Positions 10,067-22,810 of a stretch of DNA of 64,000 bases are shown in pieces. This DNA comes from Sipunculus nudus (Eukaryota; Annelida; Sipuncula; Golfingiida; Sipunculidae): the NCBI GenBank assembly GCA_026874595.1, contig CM049313.1:66514159-66578158 (forward strand). The letters run 5' to 3'. Both the position numbers and the translations under genes were made by a program. Under the pieces are notes generated by a model, which was given only the letters and a program-made list of their open reading frames with translations, ran no database searches and was not told the DNA's origin. Numbering within the stretch: the stretch's first letter is position 1; each line of letters opens with the position of its first letter.

Positions 10067-10079
10067 TTCAGAGAGAGAT

Positions 10080-10900
10080 AAGGTAAACATTTTGGTGGAA
10101 TATTTCTGCAAAGGAGGATGGCATTTTGTGTTTTGCTACACATGGAAATTTTAATATTGGCATTATTGGCATATAAATAAGGAGTGACTTTAACAAGGTT
10201 ACGAATGCTCAGCTTTCACTTTCAATCGTCCAGTTCCCTACTGAAATCATGAAAACTGAAAATTAACATGTTAAAAAGAATATGCTCTTACAGAATGCAT
10301 ACCTTGTGCCAACTGAATGAATCAACAACGCACTATCTCTCATAGAAGCCAGCGCGACATATTAGACAAACATTAAAACGCTTGCAAAAGTCATGGGAAA
10401 ATGCTTGTTCCGAAGTTAAATATTGTTTCTTGTATAGTAATATACTCGAACACAACTATTTTAGAATATCGTGTCACAGTTTACTTTAAAAATCAAGGAT
10501 ACCAATATACAATTATCGATTGGTAAAAATCAATGCGATTATCAATATCTCTGATAAGAAGCAATACGAATTTTAGATGTGTTTGGCAGAATCGATATGA
10601 CCAAAATAATTCTTCTTTAATCGCAAAGGAACAAGTTTATTTAAAGTTCTCAAACAAAGAATGATAAAAACCTGTGAAGAAATCTTAAAGAGAAAGAAGT
10701 GTATTAAACAGGAATTCTTTCCATATAGTTTACTCTAAAGTGCAAATAAATTTCACTTTTAATTGCTTCCTTGTCATACAAAATAGATATTATATCTACC
10801 AAACTATGCTGATTTTCGATAATCACATTCATCCAAAACCTCTGTTTTACTTTGATCGATGACTAAACCGGGACAGAACATTGGTAGAGCATTTTGTTTT
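10080..10900. other. Intergenic, no gene recognised
   Basis: AT-rich sequence with nothing recognisable. Confidence 0.4.
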
Positions 10901-10907
10901 TGATGGA

Positions 10908-11182
10908 GGCGCGGACCAGACCGCTTGACTTAGCCGGACCAGCAACCCACAATGCCGGACCGCTTTCCCTTAGACTTTATTATTATTAATATTATAATTA
11001 TTATTGCGACATCTTGTATAAATTTGATTTATTTTTTATTTAAAACAATTATTTCTTTTAAATTAATTAAAATTATTATTGAATAAATATACCGGACCGC
11101 TAGGACATGTCCACTTTTGGTACCGGACCGCTTACCAGGGGGTGGTCCGGTCAGGCCGCATATCTACTCTCGGCCTAGTCTC
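10908..11182. repeat. MITE-like repeat with spaced CCGGACCGC motifs
   Basis: CCGGACC(GCT) occurs four times (near 10934, 10955, 11092 and 11123), with a variant GGACCAGACCGC at the left and the inverse GGTCCGGTCAGGCC at the right, around an AT-rich core. The layout suggests a short non-autonomous element with complex ends. Exact borders and target duplication are not resolved. Confidence 0.35.
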
Positions 11183-11199
11183 GTGTATAGCCTTTACCA

Positions 11200-12420
11200 A
11201 TATATACTGAGGGGATTGATGTTTTATCAAATTCTGACCATCTCTCCCTTTTTTTTCTGTCTTCTCATATCTCAGAAAGATGTTGATGAATTTTAAATTT
11301 ATTTTGGGAAGAGGCTGGTTTTAAAAAGGGGGAGATAATCCATGGTCAAGGCAGGATGCAAAGTTATGATTAATTCTTGATTTTTCAGTTAAAACTACAT
11401 CCATTAGGAACGCTGGTGTTTCGCCTTTATTTAATTCTCGCAGATATTTTAGAACTTTGATGTTTATAGCCATGAATTTACATACATGTTAAAAGCTGGT
11501 GTCCTTGATATAAATGTTCACATTTAATCTAAGCACATCTGACCACATATTATGAATCTTTAAAAATATTTTTATTTATATGTTGCCTTTCTCTGTTGGC
11601 TCATCGCGGGATATAAAGACCTTAACATCATTAACTTTTGGGTCGTTGTGAGTGTTCTAAAGTGTTCTAAACAAAACGATGCTTGTCTCACTTAGTTTAA
11701 TAGCCAATACTCCATAAAATAATATAATAATAAAATATTTTTAAAGCTTTAGGTGCTAACGGGGTGTTAAAACGTAGGGTACTCCCAATCTCCGCTACTT
11801 TTATGTCACAATTTGGCATTGCCATTAATGATACCTCGAGTCATACAGAATTTTATCTGAAGCGTGATAAAGAACCTAAGTACAACAATTTCGATAGCAA
11901 TATGGCTGCCCTATATGACTGGAAATGAAAAGATATTACATATATGAAAATAAAATAAAAAAAGTATATACAACACAAGTTTTCAAATATAATTAAATTT
12001 TCAATGATAACCTGTGCATACAATTTTTGTCGTGGCTTATTTGGTATAAACATTTTTTTAACCACTGCCCTCTTAACACAATTAAGAAAGCAAGGAAATG
12101 TTTAGAACGCTCTATTTTTGCATCAAAAGGACAAAATGACAGTGACATTTATCATATTTATAGTTATCTGGTTTGTAGACAGACAAGAGTCTCCTAATTA
12201 AAAAAACGAGCACTAAAATACAAAAAAAAGTCAACAACGGGACACGATTTCATAAAAAGAGTGTTAGGTAAAAGCATGGTTATTACAGCATATATTTGAA
12301 AAGGTAATTATAAGAAGCATTGTTCTGATAAAATGCCGTTGATCTTGTTTCATTTATGACACGCACAACAGTACCCAATAAGGAGACAAACATTTAATGT
12401 GTTTCTTATAAATTGTTTGC
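11200..12420. other. Intergenic, no gene recognised
   Basis: AT-rich. A 45-bp segment near 12061-12105 (CCCTCTTAACACAA..AAGCAAGGAAATGTTTA) recurs at about 12980-13024, so this is repeat-derived at least in part. Confidence 0.4.
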
Positions 12421-12449
12421 AACACCACTGTTTAGTTGAATAATTTAAT

Positions 12450-12790
12450 TCCCTCCGAAAGGAGGATATGCGCTCATCTCCGTTCGTGTGTGATTGTATG
12501 TGTTTGTGCGGTTTTTTTTTTCACAACATAAGTCACGCAATGAAAATTATCATATGAAATTTTCACGGCATTTCTGGATTGGGCCATGGAAAAATCCATA
12601 CAGATTTTGGTGTGGATCTGCCTCATGATCTGGGTCCCGGAAGGACTTCCAGGGATATACAAATGTAGAGTCAATTATGCACGAATGAACCCGGAAATAT
12701 GCTCCGAAAAAAAGTGAATGCAATCACGGGTTGGGGGAACCTCTGCCCGAATGAACCTGGGAGTATGGGCCGCATAAGAGAGCAATTAAT
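12450..12790. repeat. Repeat-derived segment with recurring CGAATGAAC motif
   Basis: The motif GCACGAATGAACC..GGAAATATG at about 12678 is followed by CCGAATGAACCTGGGAGTAT at about 12749, and a third copy GCACGAATGAACATTGGAGT lies at about 49813. All lead into a GTATGGGCCG-like sequence, so a dispersed family of unknown type is likely. Confidence 0.4.
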
Positions 12791-13270
12791 ACAAAAACCT
12801 TAATTAAGGCCTACATGGCGGAGGCCTGCATTCCTGAGACTGCATATTTCTAGTTTATTTGTTCTGTGACTTCACGAGACAAGCCATTTGAGGAGAGACA
12901 ACGTGTTTGGGCTTTAACTTCACACGAGAAGATCATAGAATGCTATATCCATACATCACCTATTTTGTATTTACATTTTTTCCCAATGCCCTCTTAACAC
13001 AAATAATAAAAGCAAGGAAATGTTTATGATTTAAAGTCAGGAGCAGCATTATGGACATGGATAAATGTATCTTGTGATTTGTGGGTCTGTGCGAGCACGA
13101 GGGGTCAGTTCATTTGATCAACAGGTCTGCTTGGAAGCTGGACGAGACAGCTTACCGTAGTCCAACTTGCACTTCAACATTTTAATAGGGTTACTTCCGG
13201 ACACTGTGAAAGTCAACGCCCTGAGCTTACACCATTCGAGTCCGATTGCAATTAAGAGTCCAGGCAGCCA

Positions 13271-13817
13271 TGACAACCCGACTTGGTAACGTTAGGCAGT
13301 TATAATTGGGCTGGTAAGCCTACTTGAGTCGTGATAAAAGCCATATCGAGGAATGCATCGCAGGGGTCTTCAATCAATTTGTAATCATATTGTGGTAAAT
13401 AGTCCATAATCTAAACATTATGCTACTAAAAATGAATACAAGAGAATACATGTGAACACACAACCCAAACTGGAATCCCGTCTCTATGGTAACGAGTCGT
13501 TTCCTGTACTGCGTACAGGTTGCTGCGTCTGGTAACCCGTGCGAGCCGTGCCTGTATTCATGTGGTCAGAAACTTAACAAACATGCAGTGGGGTTAACCA
13601 ATATTCTGAAATAAAACGGAATTTTTCTCGCTCATGTTTGGTGTTGTTTGAAAGTATATTAAAAATGCTAATGATTAACTGGTTTATGTCAAAATATTTG
13701 AAATTGAAAATATTTGCATCCTCATGGGGCCTTATAATGCGTTCCTCAACCCTAGATGTAAAGGCACTCTAGCAGCCAGTGATCTGGCCGTAATGTCAGA
13801 GGGCCGATATGGCGCTA
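13271..13817 (+). repeat. Dispersed repeat R560, copy 1
   Basis: Starts TGACAACCCGACT and contains blocks shared with 55548-56124 in the same order and orientation: ATTGGGCTGGTAAGCCTACT, GAGGAATGCATCGCAG, CAACCCAAACTGGAA, TAACCCGTGCGAG, TTTGCATCCTCATGGGGCCT. The two copies are roughly 80% alike by eye and lie 42 kb apart. No coding frame or clear termini were found, so the class is unknown. Confidence 0.6.
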
Positions 13818-13827
13818 GAGTTCAGGC

Positions 13828-14270
13828 CGTTCGATAGATTCTAGTCCAAGTCCACCTTCCTCGAGTCCGAGTCGATTGGATCCCTACTCCAAGTCTGAAT
13901 CAGAGTCCAATACAAATCCATTGTTTAGAGAAATTTAAAAATGAAACATTGATATACGTGTATTTTACGTCTGTTTGCATACGCTTTTTACCTAAATTTT
14001 TAATTACATCCAGCTCCTAACGTAGAGCTGGAATTCGTATATATAGTCTTCTTGTTGTATTCTGTTATTTAATTCGCACAGGCATGTATGTCCTGTAATA
14101 TGTTACAGAGATTTTACTGGACTCGAGATTGATTCATTATGATTTCCCGAGTCTTAACCTACGGGTCCGGAGAACAAGTCCGAGTCCGGGACCCTCGAGT
14201 CCTAAATTAAGAATGAATTAACTCCGGACTCGAGTCAAGTCCGCACTGGAATTCTACATCACTGTGAAAA
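13828..14270. mobile_element. MITE with GAGTCC-rich inverted ends
   Basis: The left part carries AGTCCAAGTCC and CTCGAGTCCGAGTCG, and the right part carries CCCGAGTCT, AGTCCGAGTCCGGGAC and GGACTCGAGTCAAGTCC in opposite sense, around an AT-rich core. The outermost bases (GATAGATTCTAG on the left, the inverse of GATGTAGAATTCCAG on the right) also pair. It abuts the end of the R560 repeat. Borders are approximate. Confidence 0.5.
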
Positions 14271-14475
14271 TTTAATGTACACATCATCTTGAGAGATTTT
14301 TGCATGGTTTTAAAACTCCCTAGAGGTTATTACCGAAAGCAGCCGAAGTGCCTCCATCGTCGCTTGGAGGATAAAGATCCATAGTGCACCCATGCAATAA
14401 GTGACGAATTTAAGCATGTTTGGCCTAATACCTGATCCAGTCAATGACCCACTTGCATGGTCAGTAAATGTGAAA

Positions 14476-14655
14476 AACAGGTTTTAAACAGGCCTGGTGA
14501 GGAACCACCGAGGAACCCCCATAAAAGCGCACTCGTTTGTGAGTGGAAAACGGTCGTTTGACACTTAAGCCTACAGAGCGCCCACCCTGAGTGGGGACCG
14601 ACCGTGAAAATCCATCTTCGCCTCAGCTGAGATTTTAACTCAGGTTCTCCTGGCT
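14476..14655 (-). mobile_element. SINE family 1, copy A
   Basis: Read on the minus strand: CCTGAGTTAAAATCTCAG (degenerate B box), then TTTTCACGGTCGGTCCC, AGGGTGGGCGCTC, AAACGAGTGCGC and GGGGGTTCCTCGGTG. These blocks recur in order at 37403-37735, 48882-49246 and, without the head, at 54815-55052. This is a tRNA-headed SINE family. Confidence 0.6.
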
Positions 14656-14659
14656 TTGT

Positions 14660-16900
14660 TTTACCTCAGACCCTACCAACATATACCCACAAAAGCTGTT
14701 AATTACTATCATTTTTATTCATGTAGCAATAAACGAAATCAGAAAGGCGATAAAAAACTTTGTTATATAACGTTAACGTTTAATATTAAAAATCGTCCAT
14801 CAGACAGCGATAGCATCTATATATTTTATATTTTCTGCTGAGCTGATTTGGCCAAGGGTCACTCCTTTGTTCAAAACAAGTTGCTCCGAATCTAAGTGCA
14901 CATTTATTAACGGATAATTTCTATTACATGTACCCTCATGTCGTATAGGTATAACTAGGCTATCAAAATCCGCCAATAAAATCTCCAGAACCAATACCTG
15001 TTTCTGCATCTTTTATTATCTCAGCATCCGTAATTTAATAATAAAATTTGATTAGGCGACGAATGATTACGGAGACCATGGGTCCGTCAAAAATTCAAGC
15101 AACTCAGCCCGCAAAGGCAATTTATATTACCAGGAGTTTGAAAGGCAATAAAGCCGTACCAGTCATCCTAGTGGTCTTTACTGCTGTAGTGGTGTTATAA
15201 AAGGTCCGTTAGTGGTGTAATAAAAGGTCCGTGCTGCGGGGGACACAGCTGGAGTAAGGTGAATATCAAGCTTTTCTTCGCAACTCTTTGGTCATGTCTC
15301 ATTTCATCTGTACAAATCGTTTATATAGATCTCATAAATATTATTCAGATAATATTTCCTCGTAAACATTTAAGATTTTTTTTACTCATTACTGGACTAT
15401 TTTGGGCAAAGTAACTCCTTGGTCCGTAGAAAGCTTTACAAAATATTTTTTTCTGCTTTTCTTCCAACTGCTAGCCCTTCATTCTCCAACTGAGACCATT
15501 CATAATAGCATGGGCTTTTTTATCAAGGGTTGGGGGGGGGGGGGGGCATGTTCCCCTCAGTTTTTTTTAGGGATCGAACACGTTTTTGTTAAATCTCGAG
15601 ATAATAACATCAATCTGTTTGTAGTTTCATCATTTTCCTCAATAATCTCTTACTTATGCATCTCATAATAACAACATTCAGGATTTCGCATATGTGTGAA
15701 TTGCTCCATTGAATTATCAAAAAGGTTAGCCCGTTTTTCGAATGTTAGAGTCATGCCTAAAGTAATTGAAGGGACCTAATCACCTCTAAAGAATGTTGAA
15801 TTAACAGGAAAATAGGAAAAGCCCTGACTGACTTGGCCAAAAAATGTAATACATATTCCTCCTGGCTGAAACATCGCGGGTTGTTGCTCACAATCGGATC
15901 TCCAGTGAAGCGTCCTTGTTAAGGTAAACAGACATACGTGGAATGTGTTTACCAACACGCAGAACGATAAAAAGGTGTTAAAAAGCTTTATCCGAGGTAC
16001 TGAGACTGTGTGCTGGGATTCTTTTGCTTGGAAACTTTTGTATAAACTGAACTGATCGTGTAAAAGAATGTGCATAATATTGCACCTAATTATATCCCTT
16101 CAATGAATAATAAAGTGTTGTAAACTGAACAAAAATCACCTTCGTTAGGTGAATTTATATGCTTTAGAATATGTGGTGGAAGTGATGAAAAATATTATAT
16201 TCTGAGAGAAAGATTTTGTCCTGGTCGTCTTGAGGGGGAGGGGTGTTCGGAGATTTTGACCAGGTTTATCCTTTATTCTGGGTGGGGGTTGTTTTCAGAT
16301 GGTACTCATTCGGATTGTCTTCCTCACTTATTGTTGACAAACAAAGCGCATGCTTAACAGGTTCGTGAATGTGATCGTGACGTAACCCGAACCTTCACAC
16401 GTCAACATTTTTCAAACTTTCAACCGGTGTTGGTTTTCTTTGTTTTATTTTTAGGTTTCTTTTCCATTGTTTGGGAGATGTCGCACATGAGTACTTACAT
16501 ATCTCTGGTCACGTTTGTCTTGTTTTGTATTATATTCAGACACACGCGGACTGTGTTTTTTACACACAGAACCGTAACTACGTATATTAATGTATATATA
16601 AAACATTGGATATAGTGATTCCGTGTGCCGGAACGGTTTGGCCGGAAATCTTTAACTTCAAGAGATAATTCATTTAATAATATGTCAGTGCCACTTTCCA
16701 TTCAGCCACCTGCTTCCTATAATCAGTTTTGTCATCATTTGTCTCAGCGGTAATTGCTAATTAGCTCTGGCCTTGTCATTGTAATTGAAATAAGTGACCA
16801 TGTTTTCTACGCTCAGGTCCATTTGTCGTTATCTCACGGGGTTTCTTAAAGATTTGATGACCAAGGTCTGACAGGTAAATAATATCTGTGACATTTGAGG
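14660..16900. other. Intergenic, no gene recognised
   Basis: AT-rich with one poly-G run at 15532-15546. No exon or element recognised. ORFs of up to 99 codons here have no family features. Confidence 0.4.
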
Positions 16901-16909
16901 TGACTGAAC

Positions 16910-16985
16910 GTGGTTGTAAAAGTGGTTCAGGACACTAGACCTTTGAACTTTAAGTTTTGGGTTCCAGCCCCGTCCTTTAACACAA
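16910..16985 (+). repeat. Possible tRNA-like SINE head
   Basis: AAAAGTGGTTCAGGACACTAG followed about 35 bp later by TTTGGGTTCCAGCCCC resembles an A box and a B box. The downstream body of the other SINEs is absent, so this is a weak call. Confidence 0.25.
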
Positions 16986-16999
16986 AAGCCAAGGGATAG

Positions 17000-18035
17000 T
17001 AGAGCATTTTACAATAAAACGTATACACCGTCTCCTTTTGTTATGGTTATGGGCTGTCATCTTAAAGGAAAATGGACATTCCTTTTGCCTAAAGCTTGTT
17101 TCTATAGTACGTAATCCTTATCTGTATAATCGGCATTAATATACCGTATGCAAATATATCTCGAATAGTCGCTCTGTATAATTTTCAATTCGGCTGTTTA
17201 AACCTTGCCGTATGTGTAGTCCAGATGCATAGTCCATACGTAATCTGTATCCGCAAGCTGCCAGGAGCTACGCCCTACGCATATTAATCAACATTTTTTG
17301 TTTGAGCTCCGTTAGAAGTGTGTATGTATCTGCCACTGTTGGTCCGTTTATCTGAGAGCAACTGTCAGCAAAAATTTCATGAATGTAATAAGTTAAAGTT
17401 TTTGGATGGTTTTATTAACCTTTTTTATTATCACCATGTTAATGTGTTAAGGACTAAAGTATACTTTACTTTGGAGACAGTTCAATTTGTTTGTCCCGGT
17501 CTTGGGGAACATTATAAGTATTAATAACCGAACTATGCGAGCACAAGTGTGGTCTACTTGGAATCAACTTTGTTATGGCGGGCAGAACTTACCCGTAGTG
17601 CAACAATCGAATTAGTAAACCGTGGTTAAAATTCACTCGGCTAAGATTACGTACGAAACACAGATAATTGTTTTCAGAAACTTGTTAATATTTTAGGTTG
17701 ATGTCATGGGGTCTCGATCTATGTGGTTTCTAGTTTTCAGGATAGGATTTAAAGATGTAAGGAATATGTTGTATTAATGACATTTATTATATAAATCTTT
17801 CAGAAATAAACCACACTGGCATTTTTTAATATCCTGGCTTAATTAGGTAAATGCACACATGTAGAATTTGATTCCGGGCCCCTGCCTGTGCTTTACCCCT
17901 AGACAACGGAAGGCGGGTCCACACTGGTCGAAATGTGTCCTCCCTTTTAAGATCATAAGATATTTTCCCTTCGATCATAAGATTCTACCCTTCGATTACT
18001 ACTGAGCCATCATTTCGCATCGCAAATTGTAATCA
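17000..18035. other. Intergenic, no gene recognised
   Basis: No repeat or exon recognised before the Penelope-like remnant. Confidence 0.35.
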
Positions 18036-18039
18036 TACC

Positions 18040-19960
18040 AAAAGAGAAAGAAGAAATAATAATCCAAGCGAAGAAATCTCTGCTATTCCACAACAAAAAC
18101 ACGTGGAACAAAAGTAACAACAAACAGCTGTTTGACGTGACAATAAGCAGCTACGATGGGGCAGAGACATGCGACCTGGTGGGGCTTTAGCTATTGAATT
18201 GCAAAGGATCGATGGAAACAATGTAGGATTGTATTGAGATGACGGCACGCAGTATCGCAGTATGCAACTTAAAACCCAGAGACGCTGAACAAGCAAAAAA
18301 GAAAGTTCGCCATATATTCAGCCAACTTGGCCTAAATATCACAACCGAAGCCAATAAAAAACAAAAGACTTCATGGACATCACATATTAGACCTCGCCAA
18401 AAAAATACAAGCAATACATGAAGCCGAACAATATCCCAACTTATATCCATAAGCACAGCAACCTCCCCTATCCATAAAAAAGAATATACCAGAAAGTAAA
18501 ACAAAAGACTTTCCACCATTTCATTCCAGCGCAGAGGTATTCAACAGAGCTGCACCAACATACCAAGAGGCATTAAGGAAAAGCGGATATAGCTAAACAC
18601 TGAAATACACCGGACCGCATCAACCCGACACAAGTAGTAAGAGAAGCAAGAACGAGAAACATCACTTGGTTCAACCCACCTTACAGCGCAAATGTAAAAA
18701 CAAACATCGGCAAAAAGTTCCTGCAACTTCTAAATAAGTGCTTTCCCCCGGACCACAAATTGTACAATATCCTGAACCGAAATACAGTGAAACCTAGCTA
18801 CAGCTGCAAGCCAAACATAAACTAATAATATCGACACATAACCAAAAACGCCTAAAGCCTCGGTCACTACCCGCTTCGGTCACCGCACACCGTAGAGTAC
18901 CGCACGGTTTTTGACCGCAGGAATACTTAAGCTTCGGTCACAACCCGCTGCGGTCACCGCAAACCGTAGAGTACCGTGCGGTTTTGGGGACCGCAGGAAT
19001 ACTTAAGCTTCGGTCACAACCCGCTGCGGCCACCGCACACCGTAGATCAGCGTTCGGTTTTTGAAACCGCAGGAATACTTATGCGGGGGCGGCACGGTGT
19101 CTTCCTCATTCTCACGGCCTTCGCACGGTAAAGTAAGCTAACTCTGCGTACGTCGCAAGCTAACCTTGCGGAAGCCGCAAAGACCCCTTACGACAGCCGC
19201 GGGTAGCCGAGTTGGCGTTAAAAATCGCACGGGTATCCTGCGACCTCCCAACGTCTACTGTACGATGCCCGTACGGAGCCCGCAGGTGGCTACCTGACGC
19301 ACGGCCGCCGCATCAACTTGTTACGATCAGTTACGATCGTTGCGGAGTCCCTGCGGCATTTAAAAAAAGCACGGTTGCTGTGCGTCTACCGCACGGAATA
19401 GCCCAAAACACTCGCCGTACGGCGACCGTATCCCGGTTGTGACCGAGGCTTTAGTAAGAAAAGAGAGAAAGGAAACACGGAAGTTAACAACGCAAATTGC
19501 AAATGTAGAAATATACATCGAAACATACATAGGACTTACAGAGAACACATTTAAAACACGGTACCACGGAAACACTAGCAGCTTTAAAAACGAGAAATAC
19601 AGAAACAGCACAACGTTAAGCCAGTATGTATGGACCCTGAAAAAAAAAAAGAAAAAAGCACCATATGCCATAAGTTGGAAATACGCGCGAAACGCGGGCA
19701 TATTTAACCACAATAAAGAAAGGTAATTTATGCAACACAGAGATATATCTCAACATATGCAGACCAGAACAGAGCACATTGAATAATAGAAGCATACTGA
19801 CCTCCACACCTAAACAAAGGGCCAAGCACCTGCTGTTTAATATCAAGTTATCCTACAAATCGCCACCAAATAAACACAATGGCTACCTGAACCACGAAAA
19901 CATCAACGAACCCAGTAACTCAAGCTTAATCCAACTAATTTAAAAGAACTAAAATCACAC
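18040..19960 (+). pseudogene. Penelope-like retroelement RT/GIY-YIG pseudogene, MITE-interrupted
   Basis: Conceptual translation with frameshifts gives, in order: a palm region with SSYDGAETCDLVG; the catalytic motif GLY*DDG near 18221, where a stop (TGA) replaces the usual arginine of YRDDG; a stretch reading LKPRDAE, then FSQLGLNITTEANKK (thumb side); a middle part with ITWFNPPYSANVKTNIGKKF; and, after the MITE, the nuclease-like part TYIGLTENTFKTRYHGNTSS followed by RNSTTLSQYVWTLK and NLCNTEIYLNICRPE. RT followed by a C-terminal GIY-YIG endonuclease is the architecture of Penelope-like elements. The N-terminal part of the RT is missing and many stops and shifts are present, so it is long dead. 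ORFs of up to 110 codons on the opposite strand are shadows. Confidence 0.8.
18853..19453. mobile_element. GC-rich MITE inserted in the Penelope-like pseudogene
   Basis: The sequence begins TAAAGCCTCGGTCAC and ends GTGACCGAGGCTTTA, a perfect 15-bp inverted terminal repeat; the outer TA may be the target duplication. The interior is strikingly GC-rich for this window. It contains three tandem units of about 75 bp (18857, 18931, 19007 to 19082; core GGTCACAACCCGCTGCGGTC) and then unrelated CG-rich sequence. No transposase is present. Pseudogene homology resumes directly after it, which shows insertion. TA-target DNA transposons (Tc1/mariner and others) are candidates for the parent. Confidence 0.75.
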
Positions 19961-19999
19961 ATGATCATTTCAAGTCAGTCGTTACCTGAGGAGTGAGCC

Positions 20000-20130
20000 G
20001 GCTGATAAGCTGAACTCACGAAACAATATTGTAGTACACTGTGATATTAGGCTAACTATACACATATTATAATATAATTAATTCTCCCCTGCACGTTAGA
20101 GCACTTTCAATGTAATGTATTGAACCCTAT
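20000..20130. other. 3' flank of the Penelope-like remnant
   Basis: No recognisable feature between the end of the protein homology and the TG repeat. Confidence 0.3.
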
Positions 20131-20138
20131 TCTATTGT

Positions 20139-20164
20139 ATTGTGTGTGTGTGTGTGTGTGTGTG
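20139..20164. repeat. (TG)n microsatellite
   Basis: Run of about 13 TG units. Confidence 0.95.
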
Positions 20165-20169
20165 AGGGT

Positions 20170-22655
20170 GTGTATGTGTTTTGTTATACTTAATCGCACA
20201 CATTGTTTTGTTTCCCATGTGCACTTCATGATATCACATAACAATTGAATGTAGCGAGATGAGAATGGGCGAGATGAGGATCCGGTTTCCATCCCTTTGT
20301 CTTAACAGAGAAGATTTTTACAATTGAAGCTAATATAGACCCGTCAGTGGTAAGTTTACTTTCATAAAATGATAGTCTTTTGATAGATGGATCATATGGT
20401 TCAGTCATTATATGATAAATAATACATAGCAGCTTTGATTGCCTACCATGACAACATGTATTCCATGCTAATGGAAACCCCCTATTAGTGGTACTTATAG
20501 ACGGGAAATGTGCGAGGATTGGTATTTCAGAATCGGGTCGTGTTTATAGACTCAACTGGTCTCTATTCGAACTACTATGTTCGCCTCCCCTTCTGCCCTG
20601 AGACCTACAAGCTGACCCCAGAGTGGTGTTCGATTGTCATGACGTTATATTAAGAGACGTCTAATTTGAATGTGTTGTATAATAATATAATTAAGAAAAG
20701 TATTTGAATACATATTTAACGTAAAATGTAAACCAGCGATCACCTTCTATCACATATGACATAAATTTTTTGCTCATTTTATGTGCCAAATTTAAATCAG
20801 GATAATTAATTTAATCACAAAATTTGCGAAATGGTAAATTTAATTCCATCCTTTTGTGTGCCACATACGAAACTTAACACAGCATGTCACAGCGTACAGA
20901 GAATCATATTACATTATTTGGAACACATCGCTCTCGTGTGACATATGCTTAGATCTTTTATAATCTTTTAATGATTAACAAATATAACATGGACGTGTTA
21001 TAACGCCAGCAATTAATCAATATATGACAGATGCGTTCATCATTTAATAACAGGGCGGTTGATACGAGCAGGCGTAGTTCTAGGAGATCAGAAACTTCAC
21101 TATGGTATTAATGCAACAGAAGTTTTCACAGCGCCTGCCGTGATACTGACAGCATAGTTTAGATGCCATTCTGTATTAACGTCACGGTTTCCTCGAGACA
21201 GCAGGACTGCAGCAAAAAAAAATATCCATGTTTAATAATGGAGCTACTGAGATCTTGTGATATAAAATACCGTGTTTCATTTAATAAAGCAGGCTTAAAC
21301 CCGACAAAAAGAGATAATTACATGCAGTCTAATTTAATACTAATCAGTAATTCAAACATTTTCTAAATTCGATTCAAGAACCTCATTTGTAATATTGACC
21401 AATGCATGGCTCTGTACGTATTTCAGTTTAAAACATTTTAGTTTAGAACACTTGGCAAATGCATTGGCTTCCCGTTGTTGGACAATAGCAGTTCATTTAT
21501 AAAAAAAATCCTCATTTTTACAACAAAAAACATCTTCAAACCATGGCTGGAAGAATATTGTGAATTGAAAAGGCCTTTTTCTCTGTGGACCAACAGAGAA
21601 ATTCGCCATGTTTTTTTTTTTATGAAACTACGATCTGGTCCAAACTGATAAATGAATATCACCATCCCGATATTCCAGATGTAATTTTTATCCCTCTAAT
21701 TAGACCTCTGCAGATAACAAAGAATATATTGTAGGAGTCAAGGCCTGGAAGCAATTATAGGAATTCAGGACAAAACAAAAATCAAGGAAAAAAAATCGAA
21801 TATAAAAATGCAAGATGATACAATTGGAATACATTTTGGAATTTAGTCCAAGCATTAACCATACATATTAGCATAAAAGTTATGAATATCAAATGCCGTC
21901 TCAAATGCATATTAAATTGTCAGGGTCAATTTGGTAAATATTAGAAAACAAAAGTTAAGGTTGATACGTGTCGCAGTACTAGAATTCAAATCAGCCTCAG
22001 ACTCATAATACTACATACAGAACTTCAGGTTTATCCATTCAGATTTAACTCACAAAAACTTAAAAAGCGTGGACCGTTTGTCTATATAATGGGAAACACC
22101 GTACGTAGAAGGAACTCGCACCGAGACCTAAAGATTAAACTAACAGTTCTGACGCGGTACTCCTGTATTCAGCATTAAAAATATTTCATTCTTACACATT
22201 AGAAATGACGGATTAAAGTCGGGGTGAGTTTTTTGCCTATATTTGCCTATATCGCAGGTTTATGTTTTTCCGAATGGCATATTTGTATTTATGTCTCAGT
22301 TAATTTTAAAAAGGAATTTAAAATGTGTATATATGACCCAGGGTGTTTTCTTCTTATGCATGGAGAGGGATATTTCATAAAATCGTCCGTCTCCCACATT
22401 TTTATTTTCTTTCATCCTCGACATATTGCGGCCTCTAATCTCTCAGCCAACGGCAAAAGGGTGTAGCAAAGCCTATCACAACAATTTGGAGACTTCGGCG
22501 ATGCTGTAAAAAAAGTCAGCTTCAATAATTAATCCTGACATCTATGTTAAAGGAAGGCTACCTCTTAAAGCTGAATAAAACAAACATGTCATCACGAGGG
22601 ACACACTGGTCATGTGTACGGTCAGTGTATCTGATCATTCAGCAAATCTTCGTGG
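20170..22655. other. Intergenic, no gene recognised
   Basis: AT-rich. ORFs are at most 80 codons and look random. No repeat copy identified. Confidence 0.4.
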
Positions 22656-22660
22656 GGAGC

Positions 22661-22744
22661 CAGTGGCGTATCCAGGACTTGAAAATAGAGGGGGCGAAGC
22701 CCTATAGTCGGGAAGGGGGCTGTTCTGCGTCTTTAAGAAATGTC

Positions 22745-22810
<66 letters not shown>

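Noticed and set aside
18187-18519. 110-codon minus-strand ORF
   Set aside because: It lies opposite the Penelope-like RT remnant, whose plus-strand reading matches a known protein pattern. The minus-strand frame is a shadow.
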